Source: Actimicrobium sp035984655
Lineage (GTDB): Bacteria > Pseudomonadota > Gammaproteobacteria > Burkholderiales > Burkholderiaceae_D
Assembly: GCF_035984655.1 (NCBI RefSeq)
Contig: NZ_JAXCHT010000004.1
Location: forward strand, 124,001-188,000
Direction of reading: 5' to 3'
Length of the DNA stretch: 64,000 bases
Shown: piece after piece, positions 36,327 to 45,389 of the stretch
Layout: each line of letters begins with the position of its first letter
Numbering within the stretch: the first letter of the stretch is position 1
Position numbers and translations under genes: made by a program
Notes under the pieces: model-generated
What the model was told of the DNA's origin: nothing
Seen by the model: only the letters and a program-made list of their open reading frames with translations
Database searches by the model: none

Positions 36327-36797
36327 ATGCCACGTCGTCGTGAAGTCCCCAAGCGGGATATTTTGCCAGATCCAAAGTTCGGTAATGTTGATGTCGCCAA
36401 GTTTGTCAACGTGTTGATGTTGTCAGGCAAGAAATCAGTTGCTGAAAACATCATCTACGGTGCGTTTGAACATATCGCAACCAAGTCAGGAAAAGATCCG
36501 CTGGAAGTATTTTCAGCTGCGATCGGCAACTGCAAGCCGCTGGTTGAAGTAAAATCGCGTCGCGTTGGTGGTGCAAACTACCAGGTGCCGGTTGAAGTCC
36601 GTCCAGTGCGCCGGATGGCTCTGTCGATGCGTTGGTTGCGTGAAGCCGCCAACAAGCGCAGCGAAAAATCCATGCCGCAACGTTTGGGTGGTGAATTGCT
36701 CGAAGCCGCTGAAGGTCGTGGCGGTGCAATGAAGAAACGCGATGAAGTGCATCGCATGGCAGAAGCGAACAAGGCGTTCTCGCACTTCCGCTTCTAA
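36327..36797 (+). CDS. rpsG: 30S ribosomal protein S7
   Basis: A 156-residue head-nucleating protein of the small subunit. MPRRREVPKRDILPDPKFGNVDVAKFVN is typical, and the family pattern continues through MRWLREAANKRSEKSM. GAAGGGA lies seven bases before ATG 36327; the in-frame start five codons upstream would swallow that site and is rejected. Confidence 0.98.
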   Translation: MPRRREVPKRDILPDPKFGNVDVAKFVNVLMLSGKKSVAENIIYGAFEHIATKSGKDPLEVFSAAIGNCKPLVEVKSRRVGGANYQVPVEVRPVRRMALSMRWLREAANKRSEKSMPQRLGGELLEAAEGRGGAMKKRDEVHRMAEANKAFSHFRF

Positions 36798-36919
36798 TAA
36801 ATCGATTGGCATTGCCGCCAGCTGGCGGTGGTGTCAGTCGCACTAGTCATTTGTTCGAGGCCGAGCACATTGCATAAATGGAGCTCGGTTTTGTACATTA
36901 AAAAGATTTAGGATTAACT

Positions 36920-39025
36920 ATGGCCCGCAAGACCCCCATTGAGCGCTATCGCAACATTGGTATCTCCGCTCACATCGACGCCGGCAAGACAACGACGACC
37001 GAACGCGTCCTCTTTTACACGGGTGTAAATCACAAGATTGGTGAAGTTCATGATGGCGCAGCCACCATGGACTGGATGGAGCAAGAGCAAGAGCGCGGCA
37101 TCACGATTACGTCTGCCGCCACCACCTGCTTCTGGAAGGGGATGGCCAACAATTTCCCTGAGCATCACATCAACATCATTGACACGCCGGGTCACGTCGA
37201 TTTCACAATTGAAGTCGAACGTTCGATGCGCGTGCTCGATGGCGCCTGTATGGTTTACTGCGCCGTTGGTGGCGTGCAGCCACAGTCCGAAACCGTTTGG
37301 CGTCAGGCTAACAAGTACGGCGTTCCGCGTTTGGCTTTCGTCAACAAAATGGATCGCACCGGCGCGAATTTCTTCAAGGTTTACGATCAGATGCGTGCGC
37401 GGCTGAAAGCGAACCCGATTCCGTTGCAGATTCCAATCGGCGCTGAAGAAAACTTCCTGGGCGTCGTCGATCTGGTCAAGATGAAGGCGATTTATTGGGA
37501 CGACGCGTCCCAGGGCATGAAGTTCGATTACCGTGAAATTCCTGAGGAGCTGTTGGCTCAGGCTAAGGAATGGCGCGAAAAGATGGTTGAGGCAGCTGCT
37601 GAAGCCACTGAAGAACTGATGAACAAGTACCTCGACGAAGGCGATCTCACTGAAGAAGAGATCAAGGCAGCCTTGCGTCAACGTACGATCGCGGCAGAAA
37701 TCGTCCCGATGATGTGCGGTACTGCGTTCAAGAACAAGGGTGTGCAGGCCATGCTCGACGGCGTTATCGAATACCTGCCTTCGCCAGCGGACATCCCGCC
37801 GGTCAAGGGTCTCGATGAAGACGAGCAGCCGACGACGCGTAAAGCGGAAGACACAGAGAAATTCTCGGCTTTGGCCTTCAAGATCATGACTGACCCATTT
37901 GTTGGTCAGCTGATTTTCTTCCGCGTCTATTCGGGCACCGTGAAGTCCGGCGATACCGTGTTCAATCCTGTGAAAAACAAGAAAGAGCGGTTGGGTCGTA
38001 TTTTGCAGATGCATGCGAATCAACGCGAAGAAATCAAGGAAGTGCACGCCGGCGACATTGCTGCTGCGGTTGGTTTGAAGGATGCAACGACGGGGGAGAC
38101 CTTGTGCGATCCAAGCGCGATCATTACGCTTGAGCGCATGGTGTTCCCGGAGCCGGTCATTTCGCAAGCTGTTGAGCCGAAAACCAAAGCCGATCAAGAG
38201 AAGATGGGTCTGGCGCTGAATCGTCTGGCGCAGGAAGATCCGTCTTTCCGCGTCAAGACAGACGAAGAATCGGGTCAAACCATCATTGGTGGTATGGGCG
38301 AGTTGCATCTGGAAATCATTGTTGATCGCATGCGTCGTGAATTTGGCGTTGAGGCAACCGTCGGTAAGCCACAGGTGGCCTACCGCGAAACGATTCGCAA
38401 GGTCTGCGAAGAGATCGAAGGCAAGTTCGTCAAGCAGTCTGGTGGACGCGGTCAGTACGGGCACGTCGTTCTGAAGATCGAGCCGCAATTGCCAGGCGTT
38501 GGTTTTGAGTTCGTCGACGCGATCAAAGGTGGTACCGTCCCACGCGAATACATTCCTGCAGTTGAGAAGGGTGTTCGCGAGACGCTGACCGCCGGTGTCA
38601 TGGCGGGTTATCCGGTCGTTGACGTCAAGGTCACACTGTTCTTCGGTTCGTACCATGACGTGGATTCGAACGAAAACGCGTTCCGTATGGCTGCATCGAT
38701 GGCGTTCAAGGATGGTTGCCGCAAGGCCAGTCCGGTTATTCTTGAGCCGATGATGTCGGTCGAAGTTGAAACGCCGGAAGATTACGCCGGTACAGTGATG
38801 GGCGATCTGTCTTCCCGTCGCGGCATGGTGCAAGGTATGGATGAAATCACCGGTGGCGGCGGCAAGATCATCAAGGCGGAAGTGCCATTGTCCGAAATGT
38901 TTGGTTATTCGACTTCGTTGCGCTCCGCAACACAAGGTCGTGCAACCTACACGATGGAATTCAAGCATTACGCTGAGGCCCCAAAGAACGTGACCGAAGC
39001 AATCGTCAGTCAGAAGAGCAAGTAA
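36920..39025 (+). CDS. fusA: Elongation factor G
   Basis: A 701-residue translocase GTPase. G1 is AHIDAGKT (about 17-24), G3 is DTPGHVDF, and G4 is NKMD. Domain IV carries SGGRGQYGHVVLKIEP. The length matches the family. Third gene of the str operon, 122 bp after rpsG. Confidence 0.98.
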   Translation: MARKTPIERYRNIGISAHIDAGKTTTTERVLFYTGVNHKIGEVHDGAATMDWMEQEQERGITITSAATTCFWKGMANNFPEHHINIIDTPGHVDFTIEVERSMRVLDGACMVYCAVGGVQPQSETVWRQANKYGVPRLAFVNKMDRTGANFFKVYDQMRARLKANPIPLQIPIGAEENFLGVVDLVKMKAIYWDDASQGMKFDYREIPEELLAQAKEWREKMVEAAAEATEELMNKYLDEGDLTEEEIKAALRQRTIAAEIVPMMCGTAFKNKGVQAMLDGVIEYLPSPADIPPVKGLDEDEQPTTRKAEDTEKFSALAFKIMTDPFVGQLIFFRVYSGTVKSGDTVFNPVKNKKERLGRILQMHANQREEIKEVHAGDIAAAVGLKDATTGETLCDPSAIITLERMVFPEPVISQAVEPKTKADQEKMGLALNRLAQEDPSFRVKTDEESGQTIIGGMGELHLEIIVDRMRREFGVEATVGKPQVAYRETIRKVCEEIEGKFVKQSGGRGQYGHVVLKIEPQLPGVGFEFVDAIKGGTVPREYIPAVEKGVRETLTAGVMAGYPVVDVKVTLFFGSYHDVDSNENAFRMAASMAFKDGCRKASPVILEPMMSVEVETPEDYAGTVMGDLSSRRGMVQGMDEITGGGGKIIKAEVPLSEMFGYSTSLRSATQGRATYTMEFKHYAEAPKNVTEAIVSQKSK

Positions 39026-39037
39026 TTGGTTACTCCC

Positions 39038-39059
39038 GCCCGCTCGTCATTGAGCGGGC
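39038..39059 (+). promoter_or_regulatory. Hairpin between fusA and tufA
   Basis: GCCCGCTC (39038-39045) pairs perfectly with GAGCGGGC (39052-39059), loop GTCATT. No T-run follows, so it may adjust mRNA stability rather than end transcription. Confidence 0.45.
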
Positions 39060-39103
39060 CATCGTGTTGATAGATAAATCGTTCTTTTTCAAGGAATAAG
39101 AAA

Positions 39104-40294
39104 ATGGCAAAGAGTAAATTTGAGCGGACCAAGCCGCACGTGAATGTGGGCACGATTGGTCACGTCGATCATGGTAAAACCACGTTGACGGCGGCCATCG
39201 CAACGGTGTTGTCGAAGAAGTTTGGCGGCGAAGCGAAGGCATATGACCAGATTGACGCGGCACCGGAAGAAAAAGCGCGCGGCATCACGATCAATACGGC
39301 CCACGTCGAGTACGAAACAGCAGCGCGTCACTACGCGCACGTTGACTGCCCAGGCCATGCCGATTATGTGAAGAACATGATCACGGGTGCGGCGCAGATG
39401 GACGGTGCGATTCTGGTGTGTTCGGCAGCAGACGGCCCGATGCCACAGACCCGCGAGCACATCTTGCTGGCACGTCAGGTTGGCGTTCCGTACATCATTG
39501 TGTTCCTGAACAAGTGCGACATGGTCGATGACGCCGAGCTGCTTGAGCTGGTCGAAATGGAAGTACGCGAACTGCTGGTGAAGTACGAATTCCCGGGCGA
39601 CGATCTGCCAATCATCCAGGGTTCGGCGAAGCTGGCGCTGGAAGGCGACTTGGGTCCCTTGGGCGAGCAGGCGATCATGAAGCTGGCCGATGCACTGGAC
39701 ACCTACATCCCGACGCCAGAGCGTGCCGTCGACGGCGCGTTCCTGCTGCCGGTCGAGGACGTGTTCTCGATCTCGGGTCGCGGTACCGTTGTCACGGGTC
39801 GTATCGAGCGCGGTATCGTCAAGGTCGGCGAGGAACTGGAAATCATCGGCATTCGCGACACCCAGAAGACGACGTGCACGGGCGTGGAAATGTTCCGCAA
39901 ATTGCTCGATCAAGGGCAGGCTGGCGACAACGTCGGCGTGCTGCTGCGCGGTACCAAGCGTGAAGATGTCGAGCGGGGTCAAGTGCTGGCCAAGCCGAAT
40001 TCGATCAAGCCGCACAAGCATTTCACCGGTGAGATCTATGTGCTGTCCAAAGACGAGGGTGGCCGTCATACGCCGTTCTTCAACAACTATCGTCCGCAGT
40101 TCTACTTCCGCACCACGGACGTGACCGGATCGATCGAGTTGCCGAAGGATAAAGAGATGGTCATGCCAGGCGACAACGTGTCGATCACCGTGATGTTGAT
40201 CAACCCGATCGCGATGGAAGAAGGCCTGCGCTTCGCTATTCGTGAAGGCGGTCGCACCGTCGGCGCCGGTGTTGTTGCCAAAATTATTGAGTAA
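39104..40294 (+). CDS. tufA: Elongation factor Tu, second copy
   Basis: A 396-residue protein identical to the copy at 21667. The synonymous differences I find are in codons 3, 4 and 5 and five scattered third or first positions; the sequences diverge completely right outside the coding region. This is the str-operon copy. Its ribosome binding site is AAGGAA, unlike the TAGGAG of tufB. Confidence 0.98.
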   Translation: MAKSKFERTKPHVNVGTIGHVDHGKTTLTAAIATVLSKKFGGEAKAYDQIDAAPEEKARGITINTAHVEYETAARHYAHVDCPGHADYVKNMITGAAQMDGAILVCSAADGPMPQTREHILLARQVGVPYIIVFLNKCDMVDDAELLELVEMEVRELLVKYEFPGDDLPIIQGSAKLALEGDLGPLGEQAIMKLADALDTYIPTPERAVDGAFLLPVEDVFSISGRGTVVTGRIERGIVKVGEELEIIGIRDTQKTTCTGVEMFRKLLDQGQAGDNVGVLLRGTKREDVERGQVLAKPNSIKPHKHFTGEIYVLSKDEGGRHTPFFNNYRPQFYFRTTDVTGSIELPKDKEMVMPGDNVSITVMLINPIAMEEGLRFAIREGGRTVGAGVVAKIIE

Positions 40295-40330
40295 ACAGTT
40301 CGTCAATAAATTGTTTGTTTTGCCAAAATG

Positions 40331-40352
40331 CCGCGGATGCTCCCATCCGCGG
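40331..40352 (+). promoter_or_regulatory. Hairpin between tufA and rpsJ
   Basis: CCGCGGATG (40331-40339) pairs perfectly with CATCCGCGG (40344-40352), loop CTCC; TTCGCTCTTT follows. It is a plausible weak terminator or attenuator at the end of the str operon, though rpsJ starts only 22 bases later and has its ribosome binding site (AAAGGAA) in between. Confidence 0.5.
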
Positions 40353-40373
40353 TTCGCTCTTTAAAGGAATACC

Positions 40374-40691
40374 ATGTCTAGCCAGAACCAAAAGATTCGC
40401 ATTCGCCTGAAAGCATTCGATTACCGCTTGATCGATCAGTCGGCCCTTGAAATCGTTGAAACCGCCAAGCGTACCGGTGCCGTTGTAAAAGGCCCGGTTC
40501 CCCTGCCGACCCGCATTCAGCGTTTTGACGTTCTGCGCTCGCCGCACGTCAACAAGACTTCGCGCGATCAATTCGAAATTCGTACACACGTCCGTCTGAT
40601 GGATATCGTTGACCCAACCGACAAAACCGTCGATGCGTTGATGAAGCTTGATCTGCCAGCTGGTGTTGACGTCGAAATTAAATTGCAATAA
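40374..40691 (+). CDS. rpsJ: 30S ribosomal protein S10
   Basis: A 105-residue protein that also serves as transcription antitermination factor NusE and contacts NusG. IRIRLKAFDYRLIDQSALEIVETAKRTGA is diagnostic, with the ribosomal hook loop KGPVPLPTRIQRFDVLRSPHVNK. Separated from rplC by 157 bp holding a promoter-like sequence. Confidence 0.98.
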   Translation: MSSQNQKIRIRLKAFDYRLIDQSALEIVETAKRTGAVVKGPVPLPTRIQRFDVLRSPHVNKTSRDQFEIRTHVRLMDIVDPTDKTVDALMKLDLPAGVDVEIKLQ

Positions 40692-40721
40692 TAATTTTAT
40701 TGAGGTATGTCGCGTTTTCTG

Positions 40722-40757
40722 TTGTGGAAGAATGCGACTGCAGTTATACTCTTTGGC
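40722..40757 (+). promoter_or_regulatory. Predicted promoter before rplC
   Basis: TTGTGG (40722-40727), a 17-base spacer and TATACT (40745-40750). It would start an S10-block transcript beginning with rplC, leaving a leader of about 90 nt. Confidence 0.6.
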
Positions 40758-40848
40758 TTCGGTGGGGAAACGTGACTTATCGCGTTCTCCACGTTATTAG
40801 TAGTACAAACATCAGCCCTGCCCAATCGTAGGCGGGAATGGAGAAAAA

Positions 40849-41505
40849 ATGAGCCTTGGCCTAGTCGGTCGCAAGGTTGGTATGATGCGCATTTTTACGG
40901 ATGACGGAGATTCAATTCCGGTTACCGTACTTGACGTGTCAAACAACCGTGTCACTCAAATCAAAACACCTGAAACTGACGGCTATTCCGCGGTTCAGGT
41001 CGCGTTCGGTCAGCGTCGTGCATCGCGCGTCAATCAGGCATCTGCCGGGCATCATGCCAAGGCTGGTGTCGAAGCTGGAACCGTCCTCAAAGAATTCCGC
41101 ATTGACGCCGCAAAAGCATCCGAGATGAAAGCAGGCGACGTAGTTGCCGCCAGCCTTTTTTCGGTTGGCCAGATGGTCGACGTGCAGGGTACCTCAATCG
41201 GTAAGGGTTACGCTGGCGTTATCAAGCGATACAACTTCAGCTCCGGTCGTGCTACCCACGGTAACTCCCGCTCGCACAATGTGCCGGGTTCGATTGGTAT
41301 GGCGCAGGATCCAGGTCGCGTTTTCCCTGGTAAGCGCATGACCGGTCACATGGGTGACGTTACTGTTACTACACAAAATCTCGAAATCGCCCGTATCGAC
41401 GCCGATCGTCAGTTGTTGCTGATCAAAGGTGCAGTTCCAGGTGCGAAAAACGGTCAGGTGATTGTTTCCCCTGCCGTTAAAGTCAAAGCCAAGAAGGGAG
41501 CCTAA
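40849..41505 (+). CDS. rplC: 50S ribosomal protein L3
   Basis: A 218-residue protein near the peptidyl transferase centre. MSLGLVGRKVGMMRIFTDDG opens it; the extended loop region GSIGMAQDPGRVFPGKRM contains the Gln that is methylated by PrmB in enterobacteria. GGAG lies seven bases before the ATG. Confidence 0.98.
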   Translation: MSLGLVGRKVGMMRIFTDDGDSIPVTVLDVSNNRVTQIKTPETDGYSAVQVAFGQRRASRVNQASAGHHAKAGVEAGTVLKEFRIDAAKASEMKAGDVVAASLFSVGQMVDVQGTSIGKGYAGVIKRYNFSSGRATHGNSRSHNVPGSIGMAQDPGRVFPGKRMTGHMGDVTVTTQNLEIARIDADRQLLLIKGAVPGAKNGQVIVSPAVKVKAKKGA

Positions 41506-41508
41506 GCG

Positions 41509-42129
41509 ATGGAACTCAAGCTCCTCAATAATCAAGGTCAAGCTGCATCGAACGTCGCCGCGCCGGACACTATTTTCGGCCGTGACTACAATGAAGCGCT
41601 GATCCACCAGGTCGTCGTTGCCTATCAGGCAAATGCGCGCAGTGGTAACAGCAAGCAAAAAAATCGCGAAGAAGTGCATCACACGACGAAGAAGCCTTGG
41701 CGTCAAAAGGGTACTGGTCGCGCTCGTGCTGGTATGTCATCGTCGCCACTGTGGCGCGGCGGCGGTCGAATTTTCCCGAATTCGCCCGACCAGAACTATA
41801 CGCACAAAGTTAACAAGAAGATGTACCGCGCTGGCTTGTGTTCGATTTTGTCCCAGTTGGCACGTGAAGGTCGGTTGTCGGTTGTCGAGGAATTCTCGAT
41901 CGATGCGCCAAAGACCAAGTTGCTGTCGCTGAAGTTGAAGGAAATGGGCCTTGAGTCAGTGTTGATTATTGCTGATGAAATTAATGAGAATTTGCTGTTG
42001 GCGTCACGTAACCTGCCAAACGTAATGATCGTTGAGCCGCGCCACGCTGATCCAGTGTCCCTTGTCTTCTACAAGAACATCGTCATCACGAAACCAGCAT
42101 TGGCCAAGATTGAGGAGATGCTGGCATGA
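41509..42129 (+). CDS. rplD: 50S ribosomal protein L4
   Basis: A 206-residue protein lining the exit tunnel. KKPWRQKGTGRARAGMSSSPLWRGGG is the tunnel loop. In enterobacteria L4 represses the S10 operon from its leader; here the leader before rplC is short. The end overlaps the rplW start by four bases (ATGA). Confidence 0.98.
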   Translation: MELKLLNNQGQAASNVAAPDTIFGRDYNEALIHQVVVAYQANARSGNSKQKNREEVHHTTKKPWRQKGTGRARAGMSSSPLWRGGGRIFPNSPDQNYTHKVNKKMYRAGLCSILSQLAREGRLSVVEEFSIDAPKTKLLSLKLKEMGLESVLIIADEINENLLLASRNLPNVMIVEPRHADPVSLVFYKNIVITKPALAKIEEMLA

Positions 42130-42443
42130 GCGCAAATCTGAAGTACAGCGAAGAGCGATTGATGAAAGTGTTGCTTGCTCCGGTCATTTCGGAAAAAGCC
42201 ACGTTTATCGCCGAGAAAAATGAACAAGTCGTTTTTCTGATCATGCCTGATGCGACCAAATTGGAAGTCAAGGCTGCAGTTGAGTTGCTTTTCAAAGTCG
42301 AAGTCGAGTCGGTGCAAGTCGCCAATCGTCAGGGCAAGAAAAAGCGCTCGGGCAAGTTCAATGGTCGCCGCAATCATACGCGCCGCGCCTTTGTCTGCCT
42401 CAAGCCTGGTCAGGAAATCAACTTCACCGAGGAGGCTAAATAA
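42126..42443 (+). CDS. rplW: 50S ribosomal protein L23
   Basis: A 105-residue protein at the tunnel exit, docking site for trigger factor and SRP. Pattern LLAPVISEKAT near the start and RRNHTRRAFVCLKPGQEI near the end. Overlaps rplD by four bases and its stop overlaps the rplB start (TAATG). Confidence 0.97.
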   Translation: MSANLKYSEERLMKVLLAPVISEKATFIAEKNEQVVFLIMPDATKLEVKAAVELLFKVEVESVQVANRQGKKKRSGKFNGRRNHTRRAFVCLKPGQEINFTEEAK

Positions 42444-43270
42444 TGGCACTCGTTAAAGTCAAGCCAACCTCGCCTGGCCGTCGTGGCATGGTCAAGGTTG
42501 TCAATGCGGATCTGTACAAAGGCCGCCCATTTGCAGGTCTGATCGAGGCGCAGTCGAAAAGCGCTGGTCGGAACAACAATGGTCATATCACTACCCGTCA
42601 TATCGGTGGTGGCCATAAGCAACATTATCGCGTCATCGACTTTCGTCGGACCAAGGACGGTATTCCGGCCAAGGTCGAGCGCATTGAATATGATCCGAAC
42701 CGCAGTGCCAATATCGCGCTGCTGTGCTACGCCGATGGCGAACGGCACTACATCATCGCAACCAAGGGTCTGGCTGTCGGCGACCAGTTGATGAATGGCT
42801 CGGAAGCGCCAATCAAATCTGGTAACTGCCTCCCAATCAGGAATATTCCTGTCGGCACAACGATGCATTGCGTCGAAATGCTTCCAGGGAAGGGTGCTCA
42901 GATGGCCCGCACCGCTGGCGCTGGTGTCGTTCTGATGGCGCGTGAAGGGATCTACGCCCAAGTGCGTTTGCGTTCAGGCGAAGTTCGTCGCGTTCACGTC
43001 GAGTGTCGTGCGACAGTTGGCGAAGTCGGCAACGGCGAGCACAACCTGCGCAAGATCGGTAAAGCCGGTGCAATGCGTTGGCGTGGTGTGCGTCCGACCG
43101 TTCGCGGTGTGGTCATGAATCCTGTCGATCATCCGCATGGTGGTGGTGAAGGTAAAACCGCTGCTGGTCGTCACCCGGTCTCGCCGTGGGGTCAGCAAAC
43201 CAAGGGCAAGAAGACGCGCCGCAACAAGCGTACTACGTCAATGATCATTTCGCGCCGCGGCAAGAAATAA
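42443..43270 (+). CDS. rplB: 50S ribosomal protein L2
   Basis: A 275-residue core protein next to the peptidyl transferase centre. The signature NPVDHPHGGGEGKTAAGRH near residue 224 contains the essential His. Translationally coupled to rplW. Confidence 0.98.
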   Translation: MALVKVKPTSPGRRGMVKVVNADLYKGRPFAGLIEAQSKSAGRNNNGHITTRHIGGGHKQHYRVIDFRRTKDGIPAKVERIEYDPNRSANIALLCYADGERHYIIATKGLAVGDQLMNGSEAPIKSGNCLPIRNIPVGTTMHCVEMLPGKGAQMARTAGAGVVLMAREGIYAQVRLRSGEVRRVHVECRATVGEVGNGEHNLRKIGKAGAMRWRGVRPTVRGVVMNPVDHPHGGGEGKTAAGRHPVSPWGQQTKGKKTRRNKRTTSMIISRRGKK

Positions 43271-43279
43271 GGAAAAAAA

Positions 43280-43555
43280 ATGACACGTTCATTGAAAAAA
43301 GGGCCGTTTTGTGACGCCCACCTTGTGAAGAAGGTTGAGACCGCGCAAGCGATCAAAGACAAGAAGCCAATCAAGACATGGTCACGTCGTTCGACGATCA
43401 TGCCTGACTTCATTGGTTTGACAATTGCGGTACACAACGGCAAGCAGCACGTGCCGGTGTACGTCTCCGAAAACATGGTTGGCCACAAGCTCGGCGAATT
43501 CGCATTGACCCGTACGTTCAAGGGTCATGCCGCCGATAAGAAGGCGAAGAAATAA
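43280..43555 (+). CDS. rpsS: 30S ribosomal protein S19
   Basis: A 91-residue head protein beginning MTRSLKKGPFCDAHL and carrying the signature PDFIGLTIAVHNGKQHVPVYV. Preceded by AAGGAAAA. Confidence 0.98.
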   Translation: MTRSLKKGPFCDAHLVKKVETAQAIKDKKPIKTWSRRSTIMPDFIGLTIAVHNGKQHVPVYVSENMVGHKLGEFALTRTFKGHAADKKAKK

Positions 43556-43564
43556 GGTCCGATG

Positions 43565-43894
43565 ATGGAAACTAAAGCTACCCTCCGCGGTGTGCGCCTC
43601 TCGGCCCAAAAGGGTCGTCTGGTTGCCGATCTTATCCGTGGCAAAAAAGTTGATCAAGCGCTCAATATCTTGCAATTCAGCCCGAAGAAAGGCGCTGTTA
43701 TCATCAAGCGCGTTCTCGAGTCAGCGATTGCAAACGCCGAGCATAACGACGGCGCGGATATTGATGAATTGAAGGTCACGACGATTTACGTCGAAAAAGG
43801 TTCGGTCTTGAAGCGCTTTACTGCACGCGCCAAGGGCCGGGGTGATCGTATCTCAAAACAATCCTGTCACATCTACGTGACTGTCGGTAACTAA
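43565..43894 (+). CDS. rplV: 50S ribosomal protein L22
   Basis: A 109-residue tunnel protein. METKATLRGVRLSAQKGRLVADLIRGK opens it and the rRNA-binding signature RFTARAKGRGDRISKQSCHI closes it. Two ATG codons stand side by side; the second (43565) is preferred because AAGG is then seven bases away and homologues begin MExKA. The first, 43562, adds only one Met. Confidence 0.96.
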   Translation: METKATLRGVRLSAQKGRLVADLIRGKKVDQALNILQFSPKKGAVIIKRVLESAIANAEHNDGADIDELKVTTIYVEKGSVLKRFTARAKGRGDRISKQSCHIYVTVGN

Positions 43895-43903
43895 GGGGTC
43901 ACG

Positions 43904-44764
43904 ATGGGACAGAAGATACATCCGACTGGATTCCGTTTATCCGTCACACGCAATTGGGGCTCACGTTGGTATGCAGGTAATGCAAACTTCGCGACGATGC
44001 TGATTGAAGATTTGAAGGTTCGCGCCTACCTCAAGACCAAACTGAAGAACGCTTCAGTCGGTCGCGTGGTGATCGAGCGTCCTGCGAAAAACGCACGCAT
44101 CACCATTTACAGCTCCCGTCCAGGCGTTGTAATTGGCAAAAAGGGCGAGGACATCGAAGTGCTGAAGACCGCACTTGCCAAGATGATGGGCGTGCCCGTG
44201 CACGTCAACATCGAAGAAATCCGCAAGCCCGAAACCGATGCACAATTGATTGCAGACTCGATCGCTCAGCAGCTCGAGAAGCGCATCATGTTCCGCCGTG
44301 CGATGAAGCGTGCCATGCAAAATGCCATGCGTCTTGGCGCCCAAGGCATCAAGATCATGTCATCGGGTCGCTTGAATGGTATTGAGATTGCTCGTAAGGA
44401 ATGGTATCGCGAAGGCCGCGTTCCACTTCATACCCTTCGCGCCGATATTGATTATGGTTTCGGTGAGGCATTGACGACATACGGCATCATCGGCATCAAG
44501 GTGTGGGTTTACAAGGGCGATCGTTTGGCCAATGGTGAAGCACCAATGATCGATGTGGCGTCGGATGACGATAAGAAGCGTCGCGCGCCACGCCGGGATG
44601 ACGGCAAGCCAAACACACGTCCACGGACTGCTCGCCCTGAGGGTCAACCAAGTGCGGCTGCTCCTGGTGGGCCAAGTGCCGCCAAGCGCGTACGTGCCGC
44701 CAAGAAGCCAGATGGTACTGCCGATGTTGCAGCGCCGGTTCAGGCTGAGAAAGCAGGAGAATAA
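43904..44764 (+). CDS. rpsC: 30S ribosomal protein S3
   Basis: A 286-residue protein of the mRNA entry tunnel. MGQKIHPTGFRLSVTRNW is diagnostic; the KH domain has VVIGKKGEDIEVL, and helicase-relevant basic residues lie near KRAMQNAMR. It is about 50 residues longer than the E. coli protein through a Lys/Arg/Pro/Ala-rich tail from about residue 225, a feature common in Burkholderiales. Confidence 0.98.
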   Translation: MGQKIHPTGFRLSVTRNWGSRWYAGNANFATMLIEDLKVRAYLKTKLKNASVGRVVIERPAKNARITIYSSRPGVVIGKKGEDIEVLKTALAKMMGVPVHVNIEEIRKPETDAQLIADSIAQQLEKRIMFRRAMKRAMQNAMRLGAQGIKIMSSGRLNGIEIARKEWYREGRVPLHTLRADIDYGFGEALTTYGIIGIKVWVYKGDRLANGEAPMIDVASDDDKKRRAPRRDDGKPNTRPRTARPEGQPSAAAPGGPSAAKRVRAAKKPDGTADVAAPVQAEKAGE

Positions 44765-44766
44765 TC

Positions 44767-45186
44767 ATGCTGCAACCAGCACGCAGAAAGTACCGCAAGG
44801 AACAAAAGGGCCGCAACAAGGGGATCTCGCATTCCCGCGGCACGGCCGTTTCATTCGGCGAATTTGGCCTCAAGGCAATTGGTCGTGGTCGTATCACTGC
44901 ACGCCAGATCGAAGCTGCCCGGCGCGCAATGACTCGTCATATCAAACGCGGTGGTCGGATCTGGATCCGTATTTTCCCGGACAAGCCAATTTCCCAAAAG
45001 CCGGCCGAAGTTCGGATGGGTAACGGTAAAGGTAATCCTGAGTATTACGTTGCCGAGATTCAGCCAGGTAAAATGTTGTATGAGATGGATGGCGTTGATG
45101 AGGCGTTGGCTCGTGAGGCGTTCCGTCTTGCGGCTGCCAAGTTGCCACTGCTGACTACATTTGTTGTTCGTCAAGTCGGCCAATAA
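44767..45186 (+). CDS. rplP: 50S ribosomal protein L16
   Basis: A 139-residue protein beside the A-site tRNA. MLQPARRKYRKEQKGRNKG at the start and the hydroxylation-loop region VRMGNGKGNPEYYVAEIQPGK are diagnostic. Only two bases separate it from the rpsC stop. Confidence 0.98.
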   Translation: MLQPARRKYRKEQKGRNKGISHSRGTAVSFGEFGLKAIGRGRITARQIEAARRAMTRHIKRGGRIWIRIFPDKPISQKPAEVRMGNGKGNPEYYVAEIQPGKMLYEMDGVDEALAREAFRLAAAKLPLLTTFVVRQVGQ

Positions 45187-45197
45187 GAGGAGTGAAT

Positions 45198-45389
45198 ATG
45201 AAAACATCTGAACTCCAAGGCAAGGACCAAGCGGCTTTGACCAAGGAATTGAACGAATTGCTGCGCGCCCAGTTCGGGCTACGCATGCAAATCGCGACCC
45301 AGCAATTGAGCAATACGTCCCAGTTGAAGAAGGTTCGTCGCGATATCGCTCGTGTAAAAACTGTTATGAACTCGAAGGACGCCAAATAA
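45198..45389 (+). CDS. rpmC: 50S ribosomal protein L29
   Basis: A 63-residue helical hairpin protein at the tunnel exit (MKTSELQGKDQAALTKELNEL; VRRDIARVKTVMNSK). AGAGGAG precedes ATG 45198; a GTG two codons earlier is in frame but sits on the ribosome binding site. Stop overlaps rpsQ start (TAATG). Confidence 0.97.
   Translation: MKTSELQGKDQAALTKELNELLRAQFGLRMQIATQQLSNTSQLKKVRRDIARVKTVMNSKDAK

Noticed and set aside
36914..38968. 684-residue open frame antisense to fusA (likewise 39089-40306 against tufA and 27462-28940 against rpoB)
   Set aside because: Antisense shadows of highly conserved genes with strong codon bias; no ribosome binding site or domain.
21667..40294. tuf duplication as a recent transposition
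   Set aside because: Both copies occupy the standard tufA and tufB positions of proteobacteria; near-identity is explained by gene conversion.
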